A stretch of DNA of 64,000 bases, from positions 62,001 through 126,000 of the forward strand of contig NZ_BMUC01000011.1 of NCBI RefSeq assembly GCF_014649995.1, in the 5' to 3' direction. A model generated the notes under the pieces. It made no database searches, was not told where the DNA came from, and saw only the letters and a list, made by a program, of their open reading frames with translations. Made by a program: the position numbers and the translations under genes. Positions within the stretch are counted from its first letter, which is position 1; each line of letters opens with the position of its first letter. The DNA is from Streptomyces griseoflavus. GTDB taxonomy: Bacteria; Actinomycetota; Actinomycetes; Streptomycetales; Streptomycetaceae. This document shows positions 16,882 through 26,117 of the stretch, in pieces.

Positions 16882-17546
16882 CGAGGACCTCCGGCGGACG
16901 GGGCGGGCGGGTACGGGAGCGGTGCGTAGGGGTCGAGGCCCACCTGCTCCCCGGGCGGCCCCTCGGCGGCGAGCCGGGCGACCGCGTCGCGTTCGTCGCC
17001 GGCGAGCGGCGGCAGGGTCGCAGAGACGGACTCCAGCAGAGCGGCCCAGGGGGCGTCGTCGTCGCGAAGCGCCAGACGCAGCAGTTCCAGGCCGGCCCGG
17101 TGCCCGGTGAGCAGGCGCAGACCGGTCGCCGGTTCGGTGGCGGCGAACTCCAGGACGACCGCCAGGTGGTCGGGGAGTTCGTCGTCGGTGAGGCGCCAGC
17201 CGGCCCTGGCGTAGGTCTGCTTCAGCCGCACCAGGGCCAGGCCCCGTCTGCGGGTGTCGCCGTGGGCGTAGTAGGTGAGGTACGGGCAACAGCGTCTGCG
17301 GTGGTCAAAGGTGGCCACGTAGGCGGCGGCCAGGGCGTCGGTGCCGGTGTCCTCGGCCTGCCCGACGAAGCGGAGCAGGGGTGTGCGCACCTCGGCGGGC
17401 AGTGCGGGGGCCGCCCGCCGTGCCATCGACAGGTGTCCCGGCTGGTCCGCGTCCGGGTAGCCCAGGAGCAGGGACTGCACCTGCCAGGCGTAGGTGTGCC
17501 AGGGCTGGACCCGGTGCGCGGGCCGGAGTGTCCGTCTGTTCCTCAT
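16878..17546 (-). CDS. narJ: Nitrate reductase molybdenum cofactor assembly chaperone
   Basis: 222 residues, member of the NarJ/TorD-like chaperone family that holds NarG until the molybdenum cofactor is inserted and until NarGH docks on NarI. The diagnostic segment YVATFDHRRRCCPYLTYYAHGDTRRRG is split by the family motif around two cysteines and a tyrosine-rich turn, as in other actinobacterial NarJ. It overlaps narH and narI by four bases at each end, which ties its translation to both. Confidence 0.93.
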   Translation of the reverse strand: MRNRRTLRPAHRVQPWHTYAWQVQSLLLGYPDADQPGHLSMARRAAPALPAEVRTPLLRFVGQAEDTGTDALAAAYVATFDHRRRCCPYLTYYAHGDTRRRGLALVRLKQTYARAGWRLTDDELPDHLAVVLEFAATEPATGLRLLTGHRAGLELLRLALRDDDAPWAALLESVSATLPPLAGDERDAVARLAAEGPPGEQVGLDPYAPLPYPPAPSAGGPR

Positions 17547-19240
17547 GGCTTCGGTTCCGCCTCTTCCCCGCTGTCCGGAGCAGGGGGGCGATCGCCGTTC
17601 CCGGGTGGGAAGAGGCCGCGCGGGCTGCCCTTGCCGTCCCAGTTGAGGAGGTTGACGCGGGTCTCCTTGTCCGGGGGCGCCGGGCTGTCCGAGAGCTGGC
17701 GGTCGCGCAGGGCGCGGTAGTTCTCCACCGCGATGGGCGCCGCGCCGCCGGACGTCTCGCCGAACGGGCCGGAGCCTCCCATACCGGGGCCGCCCTCGTA
17801 GTCGAGACTGCATTCGGTGGCCAGTTCCTCGAGGCTGTGGGCCTGTTCGGCGTGGGCGGCGGGGATGACGTAACGCTCGTCGTACTTGGCGAGGGCGAGC
17901 AGCCGGTACATGTCGTACATCTGCTCCTCGCCCATGCCGACCGCCTCGGGGATGGAGGGGTCCGGTTCGCGGCCGAGGTTGATGTCGCGCATGTAGGCGC
18001 GCATGGCGGCGAGGCGGCGCAGCACCGCGTCCACGGGTGCCGGGTCACCGGCGGTGAACAGCTGGGCGAGGTAGTCGACGGGGATGCGCAGGGCGTCGAC
18101 GGCGGCGAAGAGGTTGCCGTGGTCCTCCGCGTCGCGTCCGGTGTCGCGGACGGCGTCCACGACCGGGGACAGCGGCGGGACGTACCAGACCATGGGCAGG
18201 GTGCGGTACTCCGGGTGCAGCGGCAGTGCCACCTTGTACGTGTTGATCAGGGCGTGGATCGGGGAGCGCTGGGCGGCGTCGATCCAGTCGCGGGGGATGT
18301 CCGCCCTCTCCGCCTCGGCGATCACCTGCGGGTCGTTCGGGTCGAGGAAGACCTGCCGCTGGGCCTCGTACAGACCGGTGTCGTCGGGGGTGGAGGCTGC
18401 CTCCAGCACCCTGTCGGCGTCGTAGAGGACGAGACCGATGTAGCGCAGCCGGCCGACGCACGTCTCGGAGCAGACGGTGGGCAGGCCGACCTCGACGCGC
18501 GGGAAGCAGAAGGTGCACTTCTCGGCCTTGCCGGTGCGGTGGTTGAAGTAGACCTTCTTGTACGGGCATCCGGTGACGCACATCCGCCAGCCGCGGCATG
18601 TGTCCTGGTCGACCAGGACGATGCCGTCCTCCTCGCGCTTGTAGATCGCGCCGGAGGGGCAGGAGGCCGCGCAGGACGGGTTGAGGCAGTGCTCGCAGAT
18701 GCGCGGCAGGTAGAACATGAAGGTCTGCTCGAACTCGAGCCTGATCTTCTCCGAGACCTGGTTGAGCAGGACGTCCTTCTCGCCGTGCTCGGAGGATCCG
18801 CCGAGGTCGTCGTCCCAGTTCGCCGACCAGGAGATCTTCATGTCCTTGCCGGTGATCAGGGACTTGGGCCGGGCGACCGGGGTGTGCTCCTGCAGCGGGG
18901 CGTTGGTCAGCGTCTCGTAGTCGTACGTCCAGGGCTCGTAGTAGTCGTCCAGGGACGGAAGTACGGGGTTGGCGAAGATGGTGATCAGTTTCTTGAAGCG
19001 GCCGCCCGCCTTGAGCGCGAGCCTGCCCTTCTTGTTGAGCTCCCAGCCGCCTCGCCACTTCTCCTGGTCCTCGTAGCGGCGCGGGTATCCCTGGCCGGGC
19101 CTGGTCTCCACGTTGTTGAACCACACGTACTCGACGCCGGTGCGGTTGGTCCACGCCTGCTTGCAGGTGACCGAGCAGGTGTGGCACCCGATGCACTTGT
19201 CGAGGTTCATCACCATCGCCATCTGGGCCATGACGCGCAT
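17543..19240 (-). CDS. narH: Respiratory nitrate reductase beta subunit (iron-sulfur)
   Basis: 565 residues. Four cysteine clusters carry the electron wire between NarI and NarG: CIGCHTCSVTC at about 16-26, CEHCLNPSCAASC, CRGWRMCVTGC, and CTFC with later partners. The tryptophan in CRGW is normal for NarH and marks the [3Fe-4S] cluster. The start follows the narG stop by one base, with AGGAGG inside the end of narG. The C-terminus beyond about 520 is a Pro/Gly-rich tail of uncertain role. Confidence 0.96.
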   Translation of the reverse strand: MRVMAQMAMVMNLDKCIGCHTCSVTCKQAWTNRTGVEYVWFNNVETRPGQGYPRRYEDQEKWRGGWELNKKGRLALKAGGRFKKLITIFANPVLPSLDDYYEPWTYDYETLTNAPLQEHTPVARPKSLITGKDMKISWSANWDDDLGGSSEHGEKDVLLNQVSEKIRLEFEQTFMFYLPRICEHCLNPSCAASCPSGAIYKREEDGIVLVDQDTCRGWRMCVTGCPYKKVYFNHRTGKAEKCTFCFPRVEVGLPTVCSETCVGRLRYIGLVLYDADRVLEAASTPDDTGLYEAQRQVFLDPNDPQVIAEAERADIPRDWIDAAQRSPIHALINTYKVALPLHPEYRTLPMVWYVPPLSPVVDAVRDTGRDAEDHGNLFAAVDALRIPVDYLAQLFTAGDPAPVDAVLRRLAAMRAYMRDINLGREPDPSIPEAVGMGEEQMYDMYRLLALAKYDERYVIPAAHAEQAHSLEELATECSLDYEGGPGMGGSGPFGETSGGAAPIAVENYRALRDRQLSDSPAPPDKETRVNLLNWDGKGSPRGLFPPGNGDRPPAPDSGEEAEPKP

Positions 19241-19241
19241 C

Positions 19242-22200
19242 TCAGTACTCCACCTCCTGGTTCGCACGACGGCGGATGACGGTCACCTCGTCGCGTTGGT
19301 TGCCGGTCGGGCCGAGATAGTTGAAGGCGTAGCTCAACTGGGCGTAGCCGCCGATGAGATGGCTGGGTTTGATCAGCAGCCGGGTGAGGGAGTTGTGGAT
19401 GCCGCCGCGCCGGCCGGTGGTCTCGGTGCGGGGGACGTCGATGAGCCGGTCCTGGGCGTGGTACATGTACACGGTGCCCTCGGGCATGCGGTGCGAGACG
19501 ACGGCGCGTGCCGCGACGACGCCGTTGCGGTTCACGGCCTCGATCCAGTCGTTGTCCCGTACCCCCACCTTCGCCGCGTCCTGGGTGCTCATCCAGATGT
19601 GCGGGCCGCCCCGGGACAGGGACAGCATGAAGAGGTTGTCCTGGTACTCGGAGTGGATCGACCACTTGCTGTGCGGGGTCAGGTAGCGCACGGTGACGCC
19701 GAGTTCGCCCGTCTCGCCGAGACGGGGTTCGTCGAAGAGCGCGTGCATGTTCAACGGGGGGCGGTAAACCGGTAGTTGCTCGCCGAGCGCCGTCATCCAG
19801 TCGTGGTCGAGGTAGAAGTGCTGGCGGCCGGTGAGGGTGTGCCAGGGTTTGGACCGCTCGACGTTGACGGTGAACGGTGAGTAGCGCCGCCCGCCGGTCT
19901 CCGAGCCGGACCACTCGGGTGAGGTGATGACCGGAACCGGGGCGGCCTGGGTGTCGGCGAAGGTGATCTGCTTGCCCTCGTGCTCGGCGGCCAGATCGGC
20001 GAGGCGGGTGCCGGTGCGGGCTTCCAGGGTGTGGAAGCCCTGGGTGGCGAGATGGCCGTTGGTGGTGCCCGACAGGGCGAGGATCGCCTCGCAGGCCTGT
20101 GCGTCGCGGGCGATCGAGGGGCGGCCGTCGGCGGCGCCGCCGCGCACGGTGCCGTTCTTCTGCCGCAGGTACTCGAGTTCGCGGTCGACCTTGAAGGTGA
20201 CGCCCTTGGTGGTGGCGCCCAGGGAGTCCAGCAGCGGACCGAGGGCGGCCATCTTGTCGGCGACGGCGCCGTAGTCACGTTCGACGGTGATCAGCTTCGG
20301 CATGGTGCGGCCCGGTACCGGTTCGCACTCCCCCGCCTTCCAGTCCCGCACCCTGCCGTGCGGGGTGGCCATCGCGTCGGGGGTGTCGTGCAGCAGCGGC
20401 GCGGCCACCACATCCTGGCGCACTCCGAGATGCTCCCCGGCCTGGCGGCTGAACTCCTTGGCGAGGGTGTGGAAGATGTCGAAGTCGGTACGGGTCTGCC
20501 AGGGCGGAGCGATCGCCGGGTTGAAGGAGTGCACGAAGGGGTGCATGTCCGTGCTGGACAGGTCGTACTTCTCGTACCAGGTCGCCGCGGGCAGCACGAT
20601 GTCGGAGAAGACGGTGGTGCTGGTCATGCGGAAGTCGAGGGTGAGCAGCAGGTCGAGCTTGCCCTCCGGGGCCTCGTCGTGCCACACCACGTCCCGGGGG
20701 CGGGCGTCGGGCGGGGCCTCGGTGGCCCGCACCGAGGAGTCGGTGCCCAGCAGGTGCTTGAGGAAGTACTCGTTGCCCTTGGCCGACGAACCCAGCAAGT
20801 TGGCCCGCCAGATGGTGAGCACCCGGGGGAAGTTCTCCGGCGCGTCCGGGTCCTCGCCCGCGAACTTCAGGCGTCCTGACTTGAGTTCGTCCACCACGTG
20901 GTCGGCCGGTGTCCGGCCGTGGCGTTCGGCCTCGTCCGCGAGGTCGAGCGGGTTGCGGTCGAACGTCGGGTACGAGGGCATCCAGCCCATCCGCGCCGAG
21001 GCGGCGATGACGTCCGCAGTGCTCTTCCCGGCGAAGGGCCCGCCGGCACCCGCCGCGGCGAGCGTGTCGGCGGAGAACGGGTCGTAGCGGAACTGGTCGC
21101 TGTGCAGGTACCAGTACGCGGTCTGGATCATCTGCCGGGCGGGACGGTTCCAGTCGGAGGCGGTGGCGATCGCGGAGTAGCCGGTGATCGGCCGGACCTT
21201 CTCCTGGCCGACGTAGTGCGCCCAGCCGCCGCCGTTGACACCCTGGCAGCCGGTGAGGGTGGTCAGGGTCAGGAACGCCCGGTAGATGGTGTCGGAGTGG
21301 AACCAGTGGTTGGTCCCCGCCCCCATGACGATCATCGAACGGCCGTGTGAGTCCTCGGCGTTGGCGGCGAACTCCCGGGCGATCCGCGCCGCCCGGTCCG
21401 CGTCCACACCGGTGATCGCGGCCTGCCAGGCCGGGGTGTACGGCTCGCCCGCGTCGTCGTAGCCGGCGGGCCAGTTCCCGGGCAGGCCCTCGCGGGCCAC
21501 GCCGTACTGGGCGAGCAGCAGGTCGTAGACCGTGGTGACCAGCCGCCCGGCCACCCGGCGCACCGGCACTCCGCGCCGCAGCCGTGCGGCGCGGCCGTCC
21601 GGGGCGTCGAAACGCGGCAGCGTCACCACCGCACCCGGCTCGCCGCCGCCCTCGGCGGACAGCAGGGGCCGGGTGCCGCCCAGGTCGAGGTTCCACTTCC
21701 CGGCGCCGGACTCACCGAAGCGGTCGCCGAGGGTGCCGTTCGGGACGACGGGCGCCCCGGTGGCCTCGTCCAGCAGCACGGTCCGGAACTCGGCGTGCTC
21801 GGCCCGTGCGTGGTCGCCGCCGAGGTCGGAGGCGGTGAGGAACTTGCCGGGCGTGTACGTGCCCGGCTCGTCCGCGCTCTCGTCGAGCGCGACCAGGAAG
21901 GGCAGGTCCGTGAACCGCCGCACGTAGTCGAGGAAGTAGGGGGTCTCCCGGTCGACGAAGAACTCCCTGAGGACCACGTGCCCCATGGCCATCGCCAGTG
22001 CGCCGTCCGTGCCGGGCTGCGCGGGCAGCCACTCGTCGGCGAACTTCACGTTGTCCGCGTAGTCCGGGGAGACCGCGACGACCTTCTGCCCCCGGTAGCG
22101 GGCCTCGGCCATCCAGTGGGCGTCCGGGGTGCGGGTCACCGGCAGGTTGGACCCCCACATGATCAGGTAACCGGCGTCCCACCAGTCCCCCGACTCCGGC

Positions 22201-22985
22201 ACGTCGGTCTGGTCGCCGAACACCTGGGGCGAGGCGACGGGCAGGTCGGCGTACCAGTCGTAGAAGGAGAGCATCACCCCGCCGAGCAGGGAGTAGAAGC
22301 GTGCTCCGGCGGCGTGGGACACCATCGACATGGCGGGGATCGGGGAGAACCCGGCCAGCCGGTCCGGTCCGTACCGCTTGATGGTGTGCACATGGGCGGC
22401 GGCGGCCATCTCCGTCGCCTCCGCCCACGTGGCGCGCACCAGGCCGCCCTTCCCCCGGGCCTGCTTGTAGCGGCGGCAGCGCTCGGGGTCCTCGACGATG
22501 TCCGCCCAGGCCGCCACCGGGTCACCGAGGCGGGCCCTGGCCTCCCGGTACATCGACAGCAGCACGCCGCGTACGTAGGGGTAGCGGACCCGGGTCGGCG
22601 AGTAGGTGTACCAGGAGAAGGCCGCGCCCCGGGGGCAGCCGCGCGGCTCGTACTCGGGGCGGTCCGGTCCCACGGAGGGGTAGTCGGTCTGCTGGGCCTC
22701 CCAGGTGATGATGCCGTCCTTGACGTACACCTTCCACGAACAGGAGCCGGTGCAATTCACCCCGTGGGTGGAGCGCACCACTTTGTCGTGCGACCAGCGG
22801 TCGCGGTAGAACTCGTCCGCCTGGCGGCCGCCCTTGCGGTGCACCGAGCGCAGGTCCCCGGAGATCTCGGCCCGGGTGAAGAAGCGTCGCGAGCCGACCA
22901 GCGCCTGAGCCACCTCGCCGTCCATGCCCGGGGGCCGCTTCGCCCGGCCCGCCCTCTCCGGTGTCGCACTCGCCTCGGTACTCAC
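19242..22985 (-). CDS. narG: Respiratory nitrate reductase alpha subunit (molybdenum catalytic)
   Basis: 1247 residues, the size of membrane-bound NarG. It reduces nitrate to nitrite at a molybdo-bis(MGD) centre on the cytoplasmic side. The FS0 cluster motif starts His74-x3-Cys78-x3-Cys82 (RSTHGVNCTGSCSW) and the molybdenum Asp region YADLPVASPQVFGDQTDVPE is present. GTG start at 22985 with AAGGAG eight bases upstream. No Tat signal is seen, as expected for NarG. Confidence 0.97.
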   Translation of the reverse strand: MSTEASATPERAGRAKRPPGMDGEVAQALVGSRRFFTRAEISGDLRSVHRKGGRQADEFYRDRWSHDKVVRSTHGVNCTGSCSWKVYVKDGIITWEAQQTDYPSVGPDRPEYEPRGCPRGAAFSWYTYSPTRVRYPYVRGVLLSMYREARARLGDPVAAWADIVEDPERCRRYKQARGKGGLVRATWAEATEMAAAAHVHTIKRYGPDRLAGFSPIPAMSMVSHAAGARFYSLLGGVMLSFYDWYADLPVASPQVFGDQTDVPESGDWWDAGYLIMWGSNLPVTRTPDAHWMAEARYRGQKVVAVSPDYADNVKFADEWLPAQPGTDGALAMAMGHVVLREFFVDRETPYFLDYVRRFTDLPFLVALDESADEPGTYTPGKFLTASDLGGDHARAEHAEFRTVLLDEATGAPVVPNGTLGDRFGESGAGKWNLDLGGTRPLLSAEGGGEPGAVVTLPRFDAPDGRAARLRRGVPVRRVAGRLVTTVYDLLLAQYGVAREGLPGNWPAGYDDAGEPYTPAWQAAITGVDADRAARIAREFAANAEDSHGRSMIVMGAGTNHWFHSDTIYRAFLTLTTLTGCQGVNGGGWAHYVGQEKVRPITGYSAIATASDWNRPARQMIQTAYWYLHSDQFRYDPFSADTLAAAGAGGPFAGKSTADVIAASARMGWMPSYPTFDRNPLDLADEAERHGRTPADHVVDELKSGRLKFAGEDPDAPENFPRVLTIWRANLLGSSAKGNEYFLKHLLGTDSSVRATEAPPDARPRDVVWHDEAPEGKLDLLLTLDFRMTSTTVFSDIVLPAATWYEKYDLSSTDMHPFVHSFNPAIAPPWQTRTDFDIFHTLAKEFSRQAGEHLGVRQDVVAAPLLHDTPDAMATPHGRVRDWKAGECEPVPGRTMPKLITVERDYGAVADKMAALGPLLDSLGATTKGVTFKVDRELEYLRQKNGTVRGGAADGRPSIARDAQACEAILALSGTTNGHLATQGFHTLEARTGTRLADLAAEHEGKQITFADTQAAPVPVITSPEWSGSETGGRRYSPFTVNVERSKPWHTLTGRQHFYLDHDWMTALGEQLPVYRPPLNMHALFDEPRLGETGELGVTVRYLTPHSKWSIHSEYQDNLFMLSLSRGGPHIWMSTQDAAKVGVRDNDWIEAVNRNGVVAARAVVSHRMPEGTVYMYHAQDRLIDVPRTETTGRRGGIHNSLTRLLIKPSHLIGGYAQLSYAFNYLGPTGNQRDEVTVIRRRANQEVEY

Positions 22986-23055
22986 TCCGCCGCTCCTTCC
23001 CGGACGCCTCGCGTCCGTGGGATCTCCGCTCGGGTCCCGGCCGTTGCAGGCACTC

Positions 23056-23286
23056 TCACGTCTCCCCTGACGGTCGGACAGGTACGCGGATCGGCGTGCC
23101 CCTTCCGGCCACGAGACCCTTGTGCAGGTGCGGCAGGTCCAGGGTGTGGACGAGCCGGTCGGGCCGGCCGGTGCCGCCGCCGCGCCGGGCGTCCCTGACG
23201 CGGCTGATCAGCCCGAGCACCTCGTCGTGTTCCCGGGTGAGCTCGTCGGTCGTGGTGAGGGACTGGGACCCGCAGTACGCGCACAT
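23056..23286 (-). CDS. Short hemerythrin-like N-terminal fragment or small Cys-rich protein
   Basis: 76 residues: MCAYCGSQSL then a helix DELTREHDEVLGLISRVRDARR. The MCxYCG start and the ExxxEH helix resemble the opening of the hemerythrin-like proteins seen near actinobacterial nar genes, but after about residue 38 the family pattern is lost and the frame ends, where relatives run past 130 residues. No single shift of frame restores a long domain. A strong AGGAGG precedes the ATG, so it is probably translated. It lies between narK and narG. It may be a decayed remnant or an independent small protein. Confidence 0.5.
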   Translation of the reverse strand: MCAYCGSQSLTTTDELTREHDEVLGLISRVRDARRGGGTGRPDRLVHTLDLPHLHKGLVAGRGTPIRVPVRPSGET

Positions 23287-23313
23287 GGTGCGTTTCCTCC
23301 TCGGCGCTGCCGG

Positions 23314-24564
23314 TCAGCGGGCCCGGGCGGTGGCCGGGACGCGGCGTTCGACCCCGCGGCGGACGCCGGTCAGGGTGTAGGCCAGTGCGGCGCCGGCCAC
23401 CAGGGCCAGCAGGACCAGGCCCAGGGCGTAGGAGCCGTACGCGCCGTACAGGGCGCCCATGACCAGCGGGGGCAGGAAGCCCCCGAGCCCGCCGGCCGCG
23501 CCGACGACGCCGGTGACCGACCCCACCTTGTTCGCCGGGGCGAGCAGGGCGACCAGGGCGAAGACGGCGCCGCTGCCCGCGCCGAGGGCCGCCGCCATCA
23601 CCAGGAAGGCGATCGTGCCGACGGGTGCCAGCGGCGGGGAGAAGGACTGCGCCAGCGCTCCCGCCACCACCAGGGCCAGTGAGCCGGCGAGCACGCGTAC
23701 CGGACCGACGCGGTCCGACAGCCAGCCTCCGACCGGTCGCATGGCCACTGCCAGCAGCACGAATCCCGCCATGCGGTTGGCCGCGTCCGCCTGCGTGAGG
23801 CCGTATCCGGTCTTCAGGTAGGTGGGCAGGTACACCGAGAAGGCGACGTAGCCGCCGAAGGCCACCGCGTACAGGGCGGACGCCTGCCAGGTGACGCCCA
23901 GCCGGAAGGTGGCGCCCAGCCGGCGGGCCAGCGGTTCGGTGGGCATGGTGCGTCCGGGGGCGTCGCGCAGCACGAGGGCCGAGACCACCGCGTAGACGGC
24001 GAGCACGGCGGCCGTGATGAGGAAGGGTGCGGCCGTGCCGCCCGCGTCCACCAGCTTCACCGTGGTGAGGGCGCTGATCGCGGTGCCGCCCATGCCGGCT
24101 CCGAAGACACCGATGGCCATGCCCCGGCGCTCGGGCGGGAACCAGGCGCTGACGTAGGGCACGCCGATGGCGAAGGCGGTGCCGCCGATCCCCAGGAAGA
24201 AACCGCCGGCCAGCAGGGCGGGGAACGAGGAGTGCCCTGCCAGGCCCAGGTAGAGCACGGGCACGACGGTGGCCACGGACACGAGGGGGAACATCGTCCG
24301 CCCGCCGAAGCGGTCGGTGAGCGCTCCGACCGGGATGCGGCCCAGTGAGCCGACGATCACCGGCACCGCCACCAGCAGCGACTGCTGGAACGACGAAAGG
24401 CCCAGGGAGTCCTGCAGCCGCGGGGCGAGCGGGCTGAGCAGCGCCCAGGCCCAGAAGTTGACGGCGAAACCGACGGTGGCCAGGGTGAGCATCAGCCAGG
24501 CCCGGCCCGGCACGGCCGGGCCCGGGTCCGGTGCCCGCTTCGACGTGCCCTGCGGCTGGAGCAT
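23314..24564 (-). CDS. narK: Nitrate/nitrite transporter (NarK family MFS)
   Basis: 416 residues with 12 predicted membrane helices. Family marks: WAWALLSPLAPRL in TM1, GRIPVGALTDRFGGR after TM2, and glycine-rich nitrate-signature-like segments VFGAGMGGTAISAL and VVGAAGGLGGFLPP. It should bring nitrate in and/or nitrite out to serve NarGHI, whose active site is cytoplasmic. It is the first gene of the minus-strand narK-(hemerythrin-like)-GHJI run; GGGAGG precedes the ATG, and a DevR-like palindrome lies 109 bases upstream. Confidence 0.94.
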   Translation of the reverse strand: MLQPQGTSKRAPDPGPAVPGRAWLMLTLATVGFAVNFWAWALLSPLAPRLQDSLGLSSFQQSLLVAVPVIVGSLGRIPVGALTDRFGGRTMFPLVSVATVVPVLYLGLAGHSSFPALLAGGFFLGIGGTAFAIGVPYVSAWFPPERRGMAIGVFGAGMGGTAISALTTVKLVDAGGTAAPFLITAAVLAVYAVVSALVLRDAPGRTMPTEPLARRLGATFRLGVTWQASALYAVAFGGYVAFSVYLPTYLKTGYGLTQADAANRMAGFVLLAVAMRPVGGWLSDRVGPVRVLAGSLALVVAGALAQSFSPPLAPVGTIAFLVMAAALGAGSGAVFALVALLAPANKVGSVTGVVGAAGGLGGFLPPLVMGALYGAYGSYALGLVLLALVAGAALAYTLTGVRRGVERRVPATARAR

Positions 24565-24672
24565 GCCGTCCTCCCGGTTCGTCGTGCGGCCCGCCCGGGC
24601 GGTGCCGCGGTCACCGGGGCTGCGTGCCGGCGTCCCACGACCACTATCGTCGGCGGCGGGCAGTGACGCGTG

Positions 24673-24686
24673 GGGCCGTCAGTCCC
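24673..24686. promoter_or_regulatory. DevR/OsdR-like box in front of narK
   Basis: GGGCC-GTCA-GTCCC. Against the mycobacterial DevR consensus (GGGACT-WW-AGTCCC core) the right half AGTCCC is perfect and the left half matches at four of six positions. It is 109 bases upstream of narK and overlaps the end of the nitroreductase gene. The same 5-4-5 layout recurs at 25798 and 26885. Confidence 0.5.
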
Positions 24687-25710
24687 TCTCACCGGGGCCC
24701 GGCGGCCCCTGCGGGGAGGATCCCGCCCGCCGTCCGGCCGGACGCGGCACGTCGCGCGGGGTGGGAGCCTCCTTGGCATCGGGTCCGTAACCGAACCGGA
24801 TCAGGACCTGGGGACTGCACCACTTGGCGGAGGGGGCCCGCATGGCCGCCCGCAGGTCCGGCCATTCCATGGCCTGGTGGAGCAGCGAGGTCCGCACGCC
24901 GTGCGCGGTGGCCACCAGCAGGACGCGTTCGAGTGCCTGTCCCGCCAGCAGCCAGTCGCGGGGCCGGTCACCGGCGGTCCACAGGAGAGCGACCTGGACG
25001 TGCCGTTCGAATCGCAGCCGGGGGCGTCCGGGCCCGGGCGGCCGTCCGGTGAAGTCGCGCATCGGCACGCGCCCGGCCGCGTCCAGCGGGCGGGACGTGG
25101 TGAAGGGGATGCCGTACGGGCTCGATCCGGGCGGCGCGATCCAGGCACGGCTCTCGGCGGTGCGCGCCGGGTCCGCGGCGTTGCGCGTCTCGGCCGCCGA
25201 CATCACCCGCAGCAGGCGGCGCGTCTGGACGATGTCCGGGACGTAGAGGTGCGCGCCCTCGGCCCGGGCGGCACCGGCCATGCCGGTGACGACGGGCTCG
25301 GGCACCGTGCGGCCGGTGAACGGCACCCGGCTGGAGTGGCGCCGGGCCACGGCCGCGTACAGCGTGCGGTAGTCGGGCGGCCCTGCGTCGGGGGCGGGGC
25401 GGGTCAGCCGCACGGTGGCGAGCAGGTCGGGATCGTAGGGGTCCGGCAGCAGGTGCGGGACGGGTTGCCAGCCGAGCTGGGCGGCGGCGACCCGCAGGTT
25501 GAACACCGCCGTGCCGGCGGACAGGTGGAGGGCGCGTCCGTCCGGGTCGGCCAGCGCGAGGCCTCGGCTGCGGTCCGCGTGGACCGTGACCGACCGCGTG
25601 CCCAGGTCGAAGCCGAAGCGCCAGGGCTGTGTGTTGTGGATCGACGGTGCCGCGACGGCCGCGGCCAGCAGCGTCTCCAGCACGAGGGCGTCGATCTTGT
25701 CGGTCCGCAT
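24679..25710 (-). CDS. Acg-family nitroreductase-like FMN protein
   Basis: 343 residues. Family marks: AAAVAAPSIHNTQPWRF near the N-terminus (FMN-binding region of the nitroreductase fold), RHSSRVPF, and a late ATAHGVRTSLLHQAMEWPDLR. The closest known type is mycobacterial Acg (Rv2032) and relatives, DevR-controlled proteins thought to bind or sequester flavin rather than reduce nitro compounds. The ATG at 25710 has GAGGAG upstream; the longer frame back to 25941 is not family-like. Its 3-prime end carries the narK box. Confidence 0.85.
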   Translation of the reverse strand: MRTDKIDALVLETLLAAAVAAPSIHNTQPWRFGFDLGTRSVTVHADRSRGLALADPDGRALHLSAGTAVFNLRVAAAQLGWQPVPHLLPDPYDPDLLATVRLTRPAPDAGPPDYRTLYAAVARRHSSRVPFTGRTVPEPVVTGMAGAARAEGAHLYVPDIVQTRRLLRVMSAAETRNAADPARTAESRAWIAPPGSSPYGIPFTTSRPLDAAGRVPMRDFTGRPPGPGRPRLRFERHVQVALLWTAGDRPRDWLLAGQALERVLLVATAHGVRTSLLHQAMEWPDLRAAMRAPSAKWCSPQVLIRFGYGPDAKEAPTPRDVPRPAGRRAGSSPQGPPGPGERD

Positions 25711-25797
25711 GATGGCTCCTCGCTGTCCGGGAACCTCCGGGGTGGAGGAGGACTGCCCTTCACTCCCCACCCTGCACCGCCGACTCTCATGTGACGA

Positions 25798-25811
25798 GGG
25801 CCACACGGCCC
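25798..25811. promoter_or_regulatory. DevR/OsdR-like box in front of the nitroreductase gene
   Basis: GGGCC-ACAC-GGCCC, a palindrome with perfect five-base arms and a four-base centre, 88 bases upstream of the nitroreductase start. It has the same layout as the boxes at 24673 and 26885. Confidence 0.5.
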
Positions 25812-26073
25812 CGGTCCGGTGCCGAGGGGCCCGGGCCGGCCCGGCGGTTCGCGGCACGGGAGGCGTCCCCGGGCGCACGCCCGGCGGTCCGGGGCTGCGG
25901 CAGGTCCGCGGCGGACGTGTCGCCAGACCCCGGGACGGCACTCCGCGGAAGTCCCGAAGGTGCGGCCCCTGCGGCGGCCGGGCGCGCGGGCGCCCGGGGG
26001 GGCCGGCCGGGGCCGTTCCGCCCGAGAGGCCGCCGCGCCCGCGGAGAACCGGGTTCCCGACCGCGGGAGAGGA

Positions 26074-26115
26074 CCGACGGCGCCCCCCCCCACGAGCGGA
26101 CGGGGGCGCCGTCGG
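26074..26115 (-). terminator. Hairpin terminator of the response regulator gene
   Basis: CCGACGGCGCCCCC at 26074-26087 pairs perfectly with 26102-26115 across a 14-base loop. It begins two bases past the stop codon of the minus-strand regulator gene. Fourteen G/C-rich pairs; no T tract. Confidence 0.7.
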
Positions 26116-26117
26116 TG

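Larger units (their letters stand above)
25711..26117. other. Gap between nitroreductase gene and response regulator
   Basis: 407 bases. Next to the nitroreductase gene it holds its promoter region with the palindrome at 25798-25811; next to the regulator gene it holds the hairpin at 26074-26115. The middle part, about 25830-26070, is extremely G/C-rich and I see no gene or further repeat in it. Confidence 0.6.
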
